A DNA stretch of 64,000 nt from Marivita sp. (GCF_020055675.1 NZ_JAIPUS010000007.1:82004-146003), one strand, 5' to 3'; positions 44,826 to 54,307 are shown, counted from the stretch's first letter. A program made the numbers and translations. The notes: generated by a model not told the origin, from the sequence alone.

Positions 44826-45911
44826 ATGAAAACTCATCTGCTGACGATGACCGCAGGTGCCGCACTTCTGGCCACGGTGGCCCATGCCCAGGAAGTGCGC
44901 GTCTACAACTGGTCCGATTACATCGACGAAGCGCTGCTCACCAAGTTCGAGGAAGAAACCGGGATTGATCTGATCTACGACGTCTTCGACAGCAACGAAC
45001 TCCTGGAAACCAAGATGCTCGCCGGCGGGTCCGGATATGATGTGGTCGTCCCCACAGGCACGTTCCTGCAACGCCAAATCCAGGTGGGCGCGTTTCAAGA
45101 GCTGGACAAATCCAAATTGCCCAACATCGACAACATGTGGGACACCATCGAACAGCGGACAGAACAATATGACCCCGGAAACGAGTATTCGATCAATTAC
45201 ATGTGGGGCACGACCGGCCTCGGCGTGAATGTCGACAAGGTCACCGAGGTGCTCGGGGATGACGCGCCCATCTCGTCGCTGGACCTGATCTTTGACCCGG
45301 AGAACATGGAAAAACTCGCGGAGTGCGGCGTGCATTTCCTCGATGCACCGACCGAAATGGTGCCGGCCGCACTCAGCTATGCCGGGCTCGATCCGGACCG
45401 CAAGGATGACGAGGCCCTGGCCAAGGCCGAAGAGGTACTGATGGCCGTGCGCCCGTATGTGCAGAAATTCCACAGTTCGGAATACATCAACGCGCTCGCC
45501 AACGGAGATATTTGCGTGGCGTTCGGCTGGTCCGGCGACATCCTTCAGGCGCGTGACCGCGCCGCGGAAGCCGACAATGACGTGAACATCGCTTACAACG
45601 CGCCGACCGAAGGGGCGCTGATGTGGTTTGACCAGATGGCAATCCCGGTTGATGCGCCGAACCCGGATGCAGCGCATACGTTCCTGAACTTCATCATGGA
45701 TGCACAGAACATGGCGCAGGCGTCGAATTATGTCTATTACGCCAATGGCAACAAGGCCGCGCAGGAATATCTGATCGAGGACGTGATCGGTGACACGGCC
45801 ATTTATCCGGACGCGGCAACACTCGAAAACCTCTACTCGGTGACCCCGTTCCCGCCGCGTCAACAACGTTCGCTGACGCGGATGTGGACAAAGGTCAAAT
45901 CCGGCACCTGA
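44826..45911 (+). CDS. Polyamine ABC transporter, periplasmic binding protein (PotF-like)
   Basis: A 361-residue binding protein. A signal peptide (residues 1-21, cleavage after AHA) is followed by the PotD/PotF start VRVYNWSDYIDEALLTKFEE. Further marks are GYDVVVPTGTFL, NYMWGTTGLGVN and the C-terminal RSLTRMWTKVK. GGGAGA lies before the ATG. Putrescine or a related diamine is the likely ligand, given the PuuB-like oxidase at the end of the operon. A strong hairpin follows the stop. Confidence 0.9.
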   Translation: MKTHLLTMTAGAALLATVAHAQEVRVYNWSDYIDEALLTKFEEETGIDLIYDVFDSNELLETKMLAGGSGYDVVVPTGTFLQRQIQVGAFQELDKSKLPNIDNMWDTIEQRTEQYDPGNEYSINYMWGTTGLGVNVDKVTEVLGDDAPISSLDLIFDPENMEKLAECGVHFLDAPTEMVPAALSYAGLDPDRKDDEALAKAEEVLMAVRPYVQKFHSSEYINALANGDICVAFGWSGDILQARDRAAEADNDVNIAYNAPTEGALMWFDQMAIPVDAPNPDAAHTFLNFIMDAQNMAQASNYVYYANGNKAAQEYLIEDVIGDTAIYPDAATLENLYSVTPFPPRQQRSLTRMWTKVKSGT

Positions 45912-45927
45912 GCCAGACCATCTCCGG

Positions 45928-45951
45928 GTCCGGCGGGTGCGCCCGCCGGAC
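45928..45951 (+). other. Strong hairpin between binding-protein and ATPase genes
   Basis: A perfect 10-bp stem, GTCCGGCGGG / CCCGCCGGAC, with a TGCG loop, located 17 nt after the binding-protein stop and 27 nt before the ATPase start; no T-run. Hairpins at this place protect the upstream message in other binding-protein operons, giving an excess of binding protein over ATPase. Confidence 0.7.
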
Positions 45952-45978
45952 AGGTATCTCGTGCCAAAGGACTTCACC

Positions 45979-47328
45979 GTGGCCCAGACCGTCTTTGCTC
46001 CCTGGGACGATCCCAACGAAAAACCACTTATCCAGTTCAAGAACGTCACGAAACGGTTCGGCGAATTCATTGCCATCGACGATCTGACACAGGATATCTA
46101 TTCCAAGGAGTTCTTTGCCCTTCTTGGCCCGTCGGGATGTGGCAAAACCACGATGATGCGCATTCTCGCCGGGTTCGAAACGCCGACAGAGGGCCAGATT
46201 CTGATCTCGGGGCAGGACATGTCGCATGTGCCGCCCAACAAGCGCGCGGTGAACATGATGTTCCAATCCTACGCGCTGTTTCCGCATCTGTCGGTCTGGG
46301 ACAACATCGCGTTCGGGCTGAAACGGGAAGGCAAGGACAAGGACACGATCGCGGCGCGGGTCGAGGAAATGCTGCGCCTGACACGCCTTGATCGGTTCGC
46401 CAAACGAAAACCGCACCAGATTTCGGGTGGTCAGCGCCAGCGCGTTGCCCTTGCCCGCAGCCTGGCCAAGGCGCCGAAACTTCTTCTCCTCGACGAACCC
46501 TTGGGCGCGCTCGACAAAAAGCTGCGCCAGGACACCCAGTTCGAGCTGATGGACATCCAGGAAAAAACCGGCACAACCTTCGTCATTGTCACGCACGACC
46601 AGGAAGAAGCGATGACCGTCGCGTCCCGCGTCGCCGTGATGGACGAGGGCAAGATCGTTCAGGTCGCCACCCCGGACGAGATCTACGAAGCTCCGAACAG
46701 TATCTATGTCGCTGACTTCATCGGCGACGTGAACCTGATCGAGGGCCGTGCCGAGGCGCGCATGTCTCCCGCCACGCCCCGGGATCAAATCGAGCCGACG
46801 ACCACACCGGACCCTGAGGGCGCACCGCCGCCACCCGCGAAACCCGATGCGCCACAGCCCAACGCCTATGGCGAATGGCTCCAGAACACGCTGCTGTTTC
46901 CGTTCCTTGGCAAGCGCGCGCCGAACCCCAAGGAGCTGCCCGCCCCGTCCGAGACCAAGCCGACGCCTGCCCTGCAATCACCGGTCAAGACCGGGGGCAT
47001 CGCCCTGCATTGGGCTGACGGGCACCCGCCGATCGTTGTCGCGAACGGCGATCCCCAACTTGCAGGCGCGGCAGTGACCCTTGCCCTGCGGCCGGAAAAG
47101 CTGAACATCGCGAAGAACAAGCCGGATACCCCGAATGCTCTGCCCGGCACGGTGATCGATATCGGCTATCTTGGAAACCTGTCGACATATCACGTGCAAC
47201 TGGACAACGGCCCCATGGTCAAGGTGCAGGTCACCAATGTCCGGCGCATTGCGCGGCGCGACATCACCTGGGAAGATGCGGTCTGGGTCAGCTTTTCAGA
47301 AACCTCCGGCGTCGTGCTGAAAGGGTAA
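45979..47328 (+). CDS. Polyamine ABC transporter ATPase (PotG-like) with a proline-rich insert
   Basis: 449 residues from GTG 45979, chosen because AAAGGA lies 7 nt upstream; the frame is open from 45937. Walker A GPSGCGKTT (50-58), signature ISGGQRQRV, Walker B LLLLDEP, H-loop VTHDQEEA. The TOBE domain resumes at about 338 (VTLALRPEKLNI, IGYLGNLSTYHV). Between them, residues 262-337 form an extra segment rich in Pro, Ala, Thr and Glu with one short hydrophobic island (WLQNTLLFPFLG). Usual PotG is about 375 residues. The rest of the enzyme looks fully functional. Confidence 0.9.
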   Translation: MAQTVFAPWDDPNEKPLIQFKNVTKRFGEFIAIDDLTQDIYSKEFFALLGPSGCGKTTMMRILAGFETPTEGQILISGQDMSHVPPNKRAVNMMFQSYALFPHLSVWDNIAFGLKREGKDKDTIAARVEEMLRLTRLDRFAKRKPHQISGGQRQRVALARSLAKAPKLLLLDEPLGALDKKLRQDTQFELMDIQEKTGTTFVIVTHDQEEAMTVASRVAVMDEGKIVQVATPDEIYEAPNSIYVADFIGDVNLIEGRAEARMSPATPRDQIEPTTTPDPEGAPPPPAKPDAPQPNAYGEWLQNTLLFPFLGKRAPNPKELPAPSETKPTPALQSPVKTGGIALHWADGHPPIVVANGDPQLAGAAVTLALRPEKLNIAKNKPDTPNALPGTVIDIGYLGNLSTYHVQLDNGPMVKVQVTNVRRIARRDITWEDAVWVSFSETSGVVLKG

Positions 47329-47332
47329 GGAC

Positions 47333-48223
47333 ATGCGCCGCTTTCTCCTCATCGCGGTCCCCTACCTGTGGCTTGTTGCCCTGTTCCTGATCCCCTTCGT
47401 GATCGTGCTGAAGATCTCGCTGTCCGATATCGCACTGGCGCGCCCGCCCTACATGCCGCAGCTTGATCTGTCGGCCGGGTGGGAAGGCCTCAAATCGTTC
47501 TTCGCCGCGCTCGATTTCGAAAACTTCGTCTTCCTGACAACCGACGATCTCTACTGGAAGGCCTATCTCAGCTCGCTTCGCATCGCGCTGTTCTCGACGG
47601 TGATAACGCTGCTTGTGGGCTATCCGATCGCATACGCCATGGCCCGCGCCGCCCCAGAATGGCGCCCCACCCTTCTGATGCTGGTCATCCTGCCGTTCTG
47701 GACCAGCTTCCTGATCCGCGTTTACGCCTGGATGGGCATCCTGTCGAACGAGGGGCTGCTGAACCAGTTCCTGCTGTGGACCGGGATCATCAGCAGCCCG
47801 TTGACGATCCTGAACACCAACACGGCTGTCTATATCGGCATCGTCTACACCTATCTGCCGTTCATGATCCTGCCGATCTACTCGGCGCTGGAACGGATGG
47901 ATGACAGCCTGCTCGAAGCCGCCGAAGACCTTGGCTGCTCGCGCCTCAGCGCGTTCTGGCTCGTCACCGTTCCGCTGTCGAAGAATGGGATTATCGCGGG
48001 CTGCTTCCTCGTTTTCATCCCGGTGATCGGCGAATTCGTGATCCCATCTCTGCTGGGTGGCTCAGGCACGCTGATGATCGGCAAAGTCCTGTGGGAAGAA
48101 TTCTTCTCGAACCGTGACTGGCCTGTGGCCTCTGCGGTGGCGGTGATCCTGCTGCTGATCCTGGTGATCCCGATCATCCTGTTCCAACGCAACGAACAGA
48201 AACAGCGCGAGGCGAACGGATGA
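47333..48223 (+). CDS. Polyamine ABC transporter permease (PotH-like)
   Basis: A 296-residue permease with six main helices. The EAA loop EAAEDLGCSRLSAFWLVTVP, which contacts the ATPase, is present, and the N-terminus (LLIAVPYLWLVALFLIPFVI) is typical. It follows the ATPase gene by 4 bp. Its stop overlaps a small frame that leads to the second permease gene. Confidence 0.9.
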   Translation: MRRFLLIAVPYLWLVALFLIPFVIVLKISLSDIALARPPYMPQLDLSAGWEGLKSFFAALDFENFVFLTTDDLYWKAYLSSLRIALFSTVITLLVGYPIAYAMARAAPEWRPTLLMLVILPFWTSFLIRVYAWMGILSNEGLLNQFLLWTGIISSPLTILNTNTAVYIGIVYTYLPFMILPIYSALERMDDSLLEAAEDLGCSRLSAFWLVTVPLSKNGIIAGCFLVFIPVIGEFVIPSLLGGSGTLMIGKVLWEEFFSNRDWPVASAVAVILLLILVIPIILFQRNEQKQREANG

Positions 48224-48333
48224 CACAGCGGGATACAGGTTTTTTTGGACCGCAAATCCCCTGGAGGCTCGGGGGTGCCCCTTACGGCCGGTCGGCCGCG
48301 CCGGCACTCGAAACCTCGGGAGGCACGCCATGA
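48220..48333 (+). CDS. Possible 37-residue peptide bridging the two permease genes
   Basis: A frame that begins in the stop of the first permease (ATGA) and ends in the start of the second (ATGA), exactly filling the 106-bp gap. It reads MTQRDTGFFGPQIPWRLGG and then APYGRSAAPALETSGGTP. No hydrophobic helix and no known family. Fourfold overlap at both ends is what translational coupling would produce, but a chance open frame of this length is quite possible at this GC content. The ribosome binding site of the second permease (GGGAGG) lies within it. Confidence 0.4.
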   Translation: MTQRDTGFFGPQIPWRLGGAPYGRSAAPALETSGGTP

Positions 48334-49148
48334 CTCGCTTTTCGTGGTTCAACGCCACCGCGCTGACCCTGGGCTTTGCCTTCCTTTACCTGCCCATGAT
48401 CATTCTCGTGGTTTACAGCTTCAATGCCTCGCAACTGGTTACCGTCTGGGCTGGCTTCTCGACACGCTGGTATGGCGAAGTGCTGCGCAACGAGGAATTC
48501 CTGAATGCTGCTTGGGTCACGCTCAAGGTCGCGGTCATCAGCTCCAGCATTGCAACCGTTCTGGGGACCATGGCGGCCTATGTGCTGGTGCGCGCCGGGC
48601 GGTTCAGCGGGCGCACGCTGTTCTCGGGCATGATCTATGCCCCGCTGGTCATGCCCGAGGTGATCACCGGCCTGTCGCTGCTCTTGCTTTTCATCGGCAT
48701 CGGTCTCGACCGGGGCGTGCTGACCATCGTTCTGGCCCACACCACGTTTTCGATGTGCTACGTGTCGGTGGTCGTCTCCTCCCGCCTGATCAGTTTCGAC
48801 CAATCCCTGGAAGAGGCGGCGCTCGATCTCGGGTGTTCCCCGTTCGAAGCGTTCCGGCTTGTCACCCTCCCGATCATCGCCCCGGCGGTAATCTCGGGCT
48901 GGCTTCTGGCCTTCACCCTGTCGCTGGACGATCTGGTTATCGCCAGCTTCACAACCGGCCCCTCGGCCACGACCCTGCCGATCAAAATATTCTCGGCCGT
49001 GCGCCTTGGCGTCAGCCCCGAGATCAATGCGCTCTCGACCATCATGATCGCCATCGTCACGGTCGGCGTCATCACGGCATCGCTTGTGACGAAACAGGCG
49101 GCCGTCAGACAGGCGCGGGATGAACAGCTGGCCGAACGCCCCCTATGA
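48330..49148 (+). CDS. Polyamine ABC transporter permease (PotI-like)
   Basis: A 272-residue second permease with six helices and the EAA loop EEAALDLGCSPFEAFRLVTLP. GGGAGG lies 7 nt before the ATG. It forms a heterodimeric channel with the first permease. Its stop overlaps the start of the oxidase gene (ATGA). Confidence 0.9.
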   Translation: MTRFSWFNATALTLGFAFLYLPMIILVVYSFNASQLVTVWAGFSTRWYGEVLRNEEFLNAAWVTLKVAVISSSIATVLGTMAAYVLVRAGRFSGRTLFSGMIYAPLVMPEVITGLSLLLLFIGIGLDRGVLTIVLAHTTFSMCYVSVVVSSRLISFDQSLEEAALDLGCSPFEAFRLVTLPIIAPAVISGWLLAFTLSLDDLVIASFTTGPSATTLPIKIFSAVRLGVSPEINALSTIMIAIVTVGVITASLVTKQAAVRQARDEQLAERPL

Positions 49149-50467
49149 GGCGCATTTACGAGCCACTGGCCTATGACACGCCCGCAAACTGCTGGTGGCG
49201 CGACACAACACCCCCCGCAGACCAGCCGCAGCTTGACGGCGACCACAGGACAGAGGCCGTCGTCATCGGCGGCGGCTTCACCGGGCTGAACGCAGCCCTC
49301 GCACTGGCGCGGTCGGACGTGAAAGTCACCGTGATCGACGCGGAACAGCCCGGCTGGGGAGCATCTGGGCGCAATGGCGGCTTCTGCTGCCTTGGCGGGT
49401 CGAAGCTGGGCGGCGGTCTGATGGCGCGTCGCTTTGATCAGGACCAGCGCAGCCAGTGGCACAAGACGGAACGCGCGGCGGTCGACCATGTGGATGCGCT
49501 GCTGTCGGAAAACGGCATCGACGCAGACCGCCATTCGAATGGCGAAACACTGCTGGCCCATACGCCCAGGGCCATGCGCGACATGCTGGCAAGCACAGAT
49601 GAAGCCAAGGCAACCTATGGCGTCACGCCCGAGATCATTCCCGCCGAACAGCTGCGCCAACGCGGCCTTGGCGGGGCGTTTCACGGTGGCGTCACCCTGC
49701 CCATCGGCTTCGCGCTCAACCCGGCGAAATACCACGCAGGCCTGGCCCACACCGCACAGGGCCAAGGCGCCCGCCTCTTTGGCCAGACGCCTGCGCAGTC
49801 GATCACGCGCACCGGCCGCACATGGCGCGTGACCACCCCGTCCGGAGTGATCACCGCCGACACCGTGATCCTCGCCACCAATGGCTATTCGTCCGAGGAC
49901 GTGCCGGACTGGCTGCGCGCCCGGTATGTCCCGGTGCAATCGTCGATCATCGTCACCCGTCCGATCACGGAGGGCGAGCAAGCCCGTCAGGGCTGGACGA
50001 GCCTCCAGATGTGCTATGACAGCCGCATCCTGCTTCACTATTTCCGGCTCATGCCCGACGGACGGTTCCTCTTCGGCATGCGTGGCGGTCTGCGTGCAAC
50101 GCCACGCGCCGAGGCCGCCCTTTCCCATAAAATCCGCGCGGATTTTCATGCGCTCTTCCCGGCATGGCGGGATGTCGAGGTCACCCACGACTGGTCAGGG
50201 CTGCTCTGCCTGATGCGCAGGCTGACGCCTTTTGCCGGGCCGGTGCCGGACCATCCCGGCCTCTTTGCAGCCATGGGCTATCACGGCAATGGCGTTGCGA
50301 TGGGCAGCTATCTTGGAGCGCGGCTGGCCGACGCCGTGCTGGGACGATCACCCCGTGGCCCGGTGCCCGCATTTATTGCCGCGCCGCCCAAAAGGTTCCC
50401 GTTCGGGGCGTCCCGCCGCGCGCTCCTTGCGCCAGCCTACACAGCCGCCGCCCTGCTGGACCGGTAG
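49145..50467 (+). CDS. FAD-dependent oxidoreductase, PuuB-like
   Basis: A 440-residue DAO-family flavoenzyme with the dinucleotide motif GGGFTG (42-47), an acidic strand end (VTVIDA) and the ASGRNGGFCCLGG segment typical of gamma-glutamylputrescine oxidases and relatives. Coupled to the transporter (ATGA overlap), it would oxidise the imported amine to an aldehyde with release of ammonia and peroxide. No gamma-glutamylputrescine synthetase is in the window, so the true substrate is open. A palindrome array begins 1 nt after its stop. Confidence 0.85.
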   Translation: MRRIYEPLAYDTPANCWWRDTTPPADQPQLDGDHRTEAVVIGGGFTGLNAALALARSDVKVTVIDAEQPGWGASGRNGGFCCLGGSKLGGGLMARRFDQDQRSQWHKTERAAVDHVDALLSENGIDADRHSNGETLLAHTPRAMRDMLASTDEAKATYGVTPEIIPAEQLRQRGLGGAFHGGVTLPIGFALNPAKYHAGLAHTAQGQGARLFGQTPAQSITRTGRTWRVTTPSGVITADTVILATNGYSSEDVPDWLRARYVPVQSSIIVTRPITEGEQARQGWTSLQMCYDSRILLHYFRLMPDGRFLFGMRGGLRATPRAEAALSHKIRADFHALFPAWRDVEVTHDWSGLLCLMRRLTPFAGPVPDHPGLFAAMGYHGNGVAMGSYLGARLADAVLGRSPRGPVPAFIAAPPKRFPFGASRRALLAPAYTAAALLDR

Positions 50468-50468
50468 G

Positions 50469-50561
50469 AACGCCTTTCGAAAGGCGTTTCCGACGCGGTT
50501 TGCAAACCGCGTCCAAAGCGCGTTCGAACGCGCTTGACCCAAGCCATTTCGAAATGGCTTG
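50469..50561. repeat. Array of four palindromes (family copy 3)
   Basis: Unit 1 is 50469-50488, arm AACGCCTTTC. Unit 2 is 50492-50513, arm GACGCGGTTTG. Unit 3 is 50516-50535, arm AAGCGCGTTC. Unit 4 is 50540-50561, arm CAAGCCATTTC. All four are perfect; centre spacings are 24, 23 and 25 bp. It starts immediately after the oxidase stop and ends 76 bp before ilvD. Largest of the three arrays. Confidence 0.92.
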
Positions 50562-50637
50562 AAAGCGGCCCAATCTCTTGTGCCGCTCTCGCCTGTTCGC
50601 TATTCCGGACGGAAACGCGAATTCAGGGAGGAGCGTC

Positions 50638-52401
50638 ATGCTCAAGCGTCCGTTCGACAAGTCGAAACTGCCCAGCCGTCATGTCACCGAAGGCCCCGAA
50701 AGGGCACCACATCGCTCCTACTACTACGCGATGGGCATGACCGAGGAAGAGATCCACCAGCCGCTCGTCGGTGTGGCGACCTGCTGGAACGAAGCCGCAC
50801 CTTGCAATATCGCGCTCAGCCGCCAGGCTCAGGCCGTCAAGATGGGCGTGAAACAAGGCTACGGCACGCCTCGCGAATTCACCACCATAACCGTGACCGA
50901 TGGCATCGCGATGGGCCACGAGGGCATGCGCTCCTCGCTCGCCTCGCGCGAGGCGATTGCGGACACTGTAGAGCTCACGATGCGCGGCCATTCCTATGAC
51001 GCGGTTGTCGGTCTTGCCGGCTGCGACAAATCCTTGCCGGGCATGATGATGGCGATGGTACGGCTCAATGTGCCGTCGGTGTTCATCTACGGCGGTTCGA
51101 TCCTGCCGGGGCGTGCCCCGCAGGTGGACGAGATTCCCGAAGATTTCCGCTCCCGGGACCTGACCGTCCAGGATATGTTCGAAGCGGTCGGACGTCATCA
51201 GAACAAGGAAATGTCCGACAAGGCGCTGGACATGCTCGAACGTGTCGCCTGCCCCAGCGCGGGCGCCTGCGGTGGCCAGTTCACCGCCAACACGATGGCC
51301 TGCGTTTCCGAAGCGATCGGCTTGGCGCTGTTCAACTCCTCGGGCATGCCGGCACCCTACGAATCCCGCGATCAATACGGCGAGGCGTCGGGCAAAGCTG
51401 TCATGGATTTGGTCGAACAGAACATCAAGGCGCGCGATGTTGTGACTCGCAAGGCGCTGGAAAACGCCGCGCGCGTCGTGGCCTGTACCGGCGGCTCCAC
51501 CAATGCCGGTCTGCATTTGCCAGCAATCGCGCATGAGGCCGGGATCGAGTTCTACCTTGAAGACGTGTGCGACATCTTCCGCGACACGCCCTATTTCGTC
51601 GATCTGAAACCGGGCGGCGCGCATGTCGCCAAGGATCTCTACGATGCGGGCGGCATACCCGTCGTGATGAAGGAGCTGCGCAAGGCGGGCCTGATCCACG
51701 AAGACTGCATGACCGCTTCGACCCGTACAATCGGAGAGGAACTGGACCTGATCGAGCGTGAATCGGATGGCAAGGTGATCTATTCCATCGACACCCCGAT
51801 CACCAAGACCGGCGGTGTCGTGGGTCTCAAGGGCAATCTCGCGCCCGAAGGGGCCATTGTGAAAGTCGCCGGGATCGCAGCCGAACATCAGGTCTTCACG
51901 GGTCCCGCACGCGTCTTTGAATCCGAGGAAGACGCCTTTGCAGCCGTCAAGGATCGAGGTTACGAGGAAGGCGAAGTCATCGTCATCCGCAACGAAGGCC
52001 CCGCAGGCGGCCCCGGCATGCGCGAAATGCTGGCCACCACGGCGGCCCTGTCCGGCCAGGGCATGGGCAAAAAGGTCGCCTTGATCACCGACGGCCGTTT
52101 CTCGGGCGCGACACGCGGCTTCTGCGTCGGCCATGTCGGCCCCGAAGCCGCGCTTGGCGGGCCAATCGGTCTCCTCCAAAACGGCGATATGATCACCATC
52201 GACGCTGTGACCGGGTCGCTCAGCGTGGATTTGTCGGACGAGCAATTGGCGCGCCGCAAGGCAGACTGGACCGCCCCGCGCGAGACACTCTACACCTCGG
52301 GGGCTATCTGGAAATTCGCTCAGCTTGTCGGTCCCACCTATAAAGGCGCCGTGACACATCCCGGTGGCGAAGGAGAGTCGCACCAGTATTGTGACCTGTG
52401 A
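50638..52401 (+). CDS. ilvD: Dihydroxy-acid dehydratase
   Basis: A 587-residue iron-sulfur dehydratase for valine, leucine and isoleucine synthesis. Cluster cysteines are in [23 protein letters not shown] and [16 protein letters not shown]; the C-terminal [16 protein letters not shown] is diagnostic. ATG 50638 has GGGAGGAG upstream. The stop overlaps the lipoprotein gene by 4 bp (GTGA). Confidence 0.96.
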   Translation: MLKRPFDKSKLPSRHVTEGPERAPHRSYYYAMGMTEEEIHQPLVGVATCWNEAAPCNIALSRQAQAVKMGVKQGYGTPREFTTITVTDGIAMGHEGMRSSLASREAIADTVELTMRGHSYDAVVGLAGCDKSLPGMMMAMVRLNVPSVFIYGGSILPGRAPQVDEIPEDFRSRDLTVQDMFEAVGRHQNKEMSDKALDMLERVACPSAGACGGQFTANTMACVSEAIGLALFNSSGMPAPYESRDQYGEASGKAVMDLVEQNIKARDVVTRKALENAARVVACTGGSTNAGLHLPAIAHEAGIEFYLEDVCDIFRDTPYFVDLKPGGAHVAKDLYDAGGIPVVMKELRKAGLIHEDCMTASTRTIGEELDLIERESDGKVIYSIDTPITKTGGVVGLKGNLAPEGAIVKVAGIAAEHQVFTGPARVFESEEDAFAAVKDRGYEEGEVIVIRNEGPAGGPGMREMLATTAALSGQGMGKKVALITDGRFSGATRGFCVGHVGPEAALGGPIGLLQNGDMITIDAVTGSLSVDLSDEQLARRKADWTAPRETLYTSGAIWKFAQLVGPTYKGAVTHPGGEGESHQYCDL

Positions 52402-53093
52402 CGCGCCGGGTGCACAAACTCTGCGCCGCGCTCCTGGGCGCGGCGGTCTTGATCGGATGTGATGAGATCGACCCATCGGGCCGAATGTCCCTGCTGGGCA
52501 CATCGGCGGGGGCAGAGGCGTCGGTTCTCACCTCCGCCGGTCTTGCGGGCGGGGACATACGTGTCTCCGGCCCCGACGGGTATTGCGTCGATCCCAACTC
52601 CCTGCGCCGTAGCGCCACGGGCGGGTTCGCCGCGATTGCCAGCTGTAACATCCTGTCGGGCGGCGCGCAGGGCCCGGTGATCGAACCGGCCCTTGCAATC
52701 GTCACGGTCAGCAAGGCCGATGGTCCCGCGCCGACGCCGGCCGACCTCGCCGCAGCGCTACAGACCGAGCTTTTGAGCACCCGCGAACTGGGCGCCGTGA
52801 CGGTCGGACAAATGGCCAGCGGCGGGGCAGAGGCATTCGCGGGCAGCGATCCCCGCCACTGGCGCGGCGCGTTCCTGGTCGGCCCCTATCTTGTCGGCGT
52901 CACGCTCTATGCGCCCAGAAACAGCCCGCTGGCCAGCACGCAGGGTGCCGCTTTCCTGAACACGGTTTCTTCACGCATCCGCGCCAGGTTCGTCCCTGCC
53001 ACCGGCGAGAGTGCAGAACAGTCGCAATCGCCGGAGAATGAACAGAGGGCGGGACTTGGCCGTTTATTCGAACGCCGCGATCTGCAACAATGA
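52398..53093 (+). CDS. Putative lipoprotein, unknown function
   Basis: A 231-residue protein with a lipoprotein signal peptide: [20 protein letters not shown] followed by the lipidation cysteine C21. Asp22 next to it would favour inner-membrane retention by the E. coli rule. The rest is a soluble mixed domain with one further cysteine pair (C63, C83) and a polar C-terminal tail. No family recognised. Coupled to ilvD by a GTGA overlap. Confidence 0.7.
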   Translation: MTRRVHKLCAALLGAAVLIGCDEIDPSGRMSLLGTSAGAEASVLTSAGLAGGDIRVSGPDGYCVDPNSLRRSATGGFAAIASCNILSGGAQGPVIEPALAIVTVSKADGPAPTPADLAAALQTELLSTRELGAVTVGQMASGGAEAFAGSDPRHWRGAFLVGPYLVGVTLYAPRNSPLASTQGAAFLNTVSSRIRARFVPATGESAEQSQSPENEQRAGLGRLFERRDLQQ

Positions 53094-53145
53094 TCCTCAA
53101 ACGGCAGCCTCAATAGCCGGGCCACCAAGCAGGAGCGAGCAGCTC

Positions 53146-53919
53146 ATGTCGGAAATGAAACCCGGTTTTCTGGACCGCGTGCTCCAGCAATCCGCGCTCA
53201 GACGGTTCCGCCGCTGGGCCGAGACCGCGCGCGACACCGATCTCAAGGATCTGCGCCGCAACCGTGCGGTGGCGCGGCGGATGAGATATCACCTCGATGA
53301 ACTGATCCATGTCGCCGATGACCGGCTTGCCCTGCCCGTGATGGGCAACCAGGCGGTGCCGGTGCCTTATGACGCCGATTGGTCGTGGCGCCCGGAACTT
53401 TTTTGCGGGCCGCTTCCGGTACCAGGGATTTCCTCTGTCGAAAACAAATCCACGCTGGGGCGCGAGGTGACCCTGTTTCATGACTGTGCAGAGTCAGAAC
53501 TGACGCTGCGCCAGCTTCGCAACACCAGCGCCGAGGATCTGGCCGCCTACGGATTGCGGCTGGATGTGTTCCAATTTGACGGATCCTACCTGTCGCTGGT
53601 GATCGACCTGCCCGATGCCGCGGCCTATGATCTCAAGCGGCGGCATTTGGTCCGGTTCGACGCGATCGTTGAGCTTGAGCGGCCCCTGGAAGTGTTCGCG
53701 CGGCTGAATATCCAGCATGGGCCGAACACGGAACAGATCGTGCGGGAATTGCCCTCGAACGATCGCGCGCTCGTGGTCGAGTTTGACCTGGCCTATACCA
53801 ATCTGAACGAAAAGCGGGTGGAGCGGCTTTGGGTCGATCTGATCTTCGAGAGCCCGGAAATGAGCCAGGTCGTGCTGCGGGATCTGTATTTCAGCCGCCG
53901 TCCGCGCGCCGAGTTGTGA
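53146..53919 (+). CDS. DUF6478 family protein
   Basis: A 257-residue cytoplasmic protein with a basic N-terminal helix (residues 8-45) and a beta-rich remainder; segments DWSWRPELFCGPLP, EVTLFHDCAESELTLRQLRN and LNIQHGPNTEQIVRELP recall the family annotated DUF6478 in Rhodobacterales (from memory). AGGAG lies 10 nt before the ATG. The next small gene follows by 10 bp, so the pair is probably cotranscribed. Function unknown. Confidence 0.7.
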   Translation: MSEMKPGFLDRVLQQSALRRFRRWAETARDTDLKDLRRNRAVARRMRYHLDELIHVADDRLALPVMGNQAVPVPYDADWSWRPELFCGPLPVPGISSVENKSTLGREVTLFHDCAESELTLRQLRNTSAEDLAAYGLRLDVFQFDGSYLSLVIDLPDAAAYDLKRRHLVRFDAIVELERPLEVFARLNIQHGPNTEQIVRELPSNDRALVVEFDLAYTNLNEKRVERLWVDLIFESPEMSQVVLRDLYFSRRPRAEL

Positions 53920-53929
53920 GGAGCTGGGT

Positions 53930-54307
53930 ATGACCGCCTATTCGCTGTCAAAGAGCCGTTTTTTCGAAGGGGTCTGGGAAGGTGTGATCGCCGGGGATGC
54001 CGATGACAGCCCGACCCCGCGGGTGGATGTCCGGGTCCATGACCGGGCGGTTCCGGACGTATCGATCGAGCCTTTGCCGGAGCCGGCGTCCTGGCGCATC
54101 AAGGTCCCCGTTCCGGCGAACATGATCGCGGACGGGGTGCATACTTTCGTGATCTCGGAGGCTGACCTGGGACTGTCCCTGGGTGATTTCTCGATCATCG
54201 CAGGCGACGCGGTGGGCGAGGATATCCGGTCGGAAATGGCCTTGTTGCGGGCCGAGCTGGACCTTTTGAAACGGTCCTTCCGCCGCCATTGCCGCGACAC
54301 GGCCTGA
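53930..54307 (+). CDS. Conserved hypothetical protein
   Basis: 125 residues: a beta-rich N-terminal part (FFEGVWEGVIAGDADDSPTP, RIKVPVPANMIADGVHTFVI) and a C-terminal helix (SEMALLRAELDLLKRSFRRH) that could form a coiled coil. No family recognised. It follows the DUF6478 gene directly and is followed after 3 nt by a GTCCCA palindrome. Confidence 0.65.
   Translation: MTAYSLSKSRFFEGVWEGVIAGDADDSPTPRVDVRVHDRAVPDVSIEPLPEPASWRIKVPVPANMIADGVHTFVISEADLGLSLGDFSIIAGDAVGEDIRSEMALLRAELDLLKRSFRRHCRDTA

Noticed and set aside
50623..52503. Minus-strand open frame of 626 codons over ilvD
   Set aside because: Antisense shadow of a highly conserved gene; no ribosome binding site and no family similarity.
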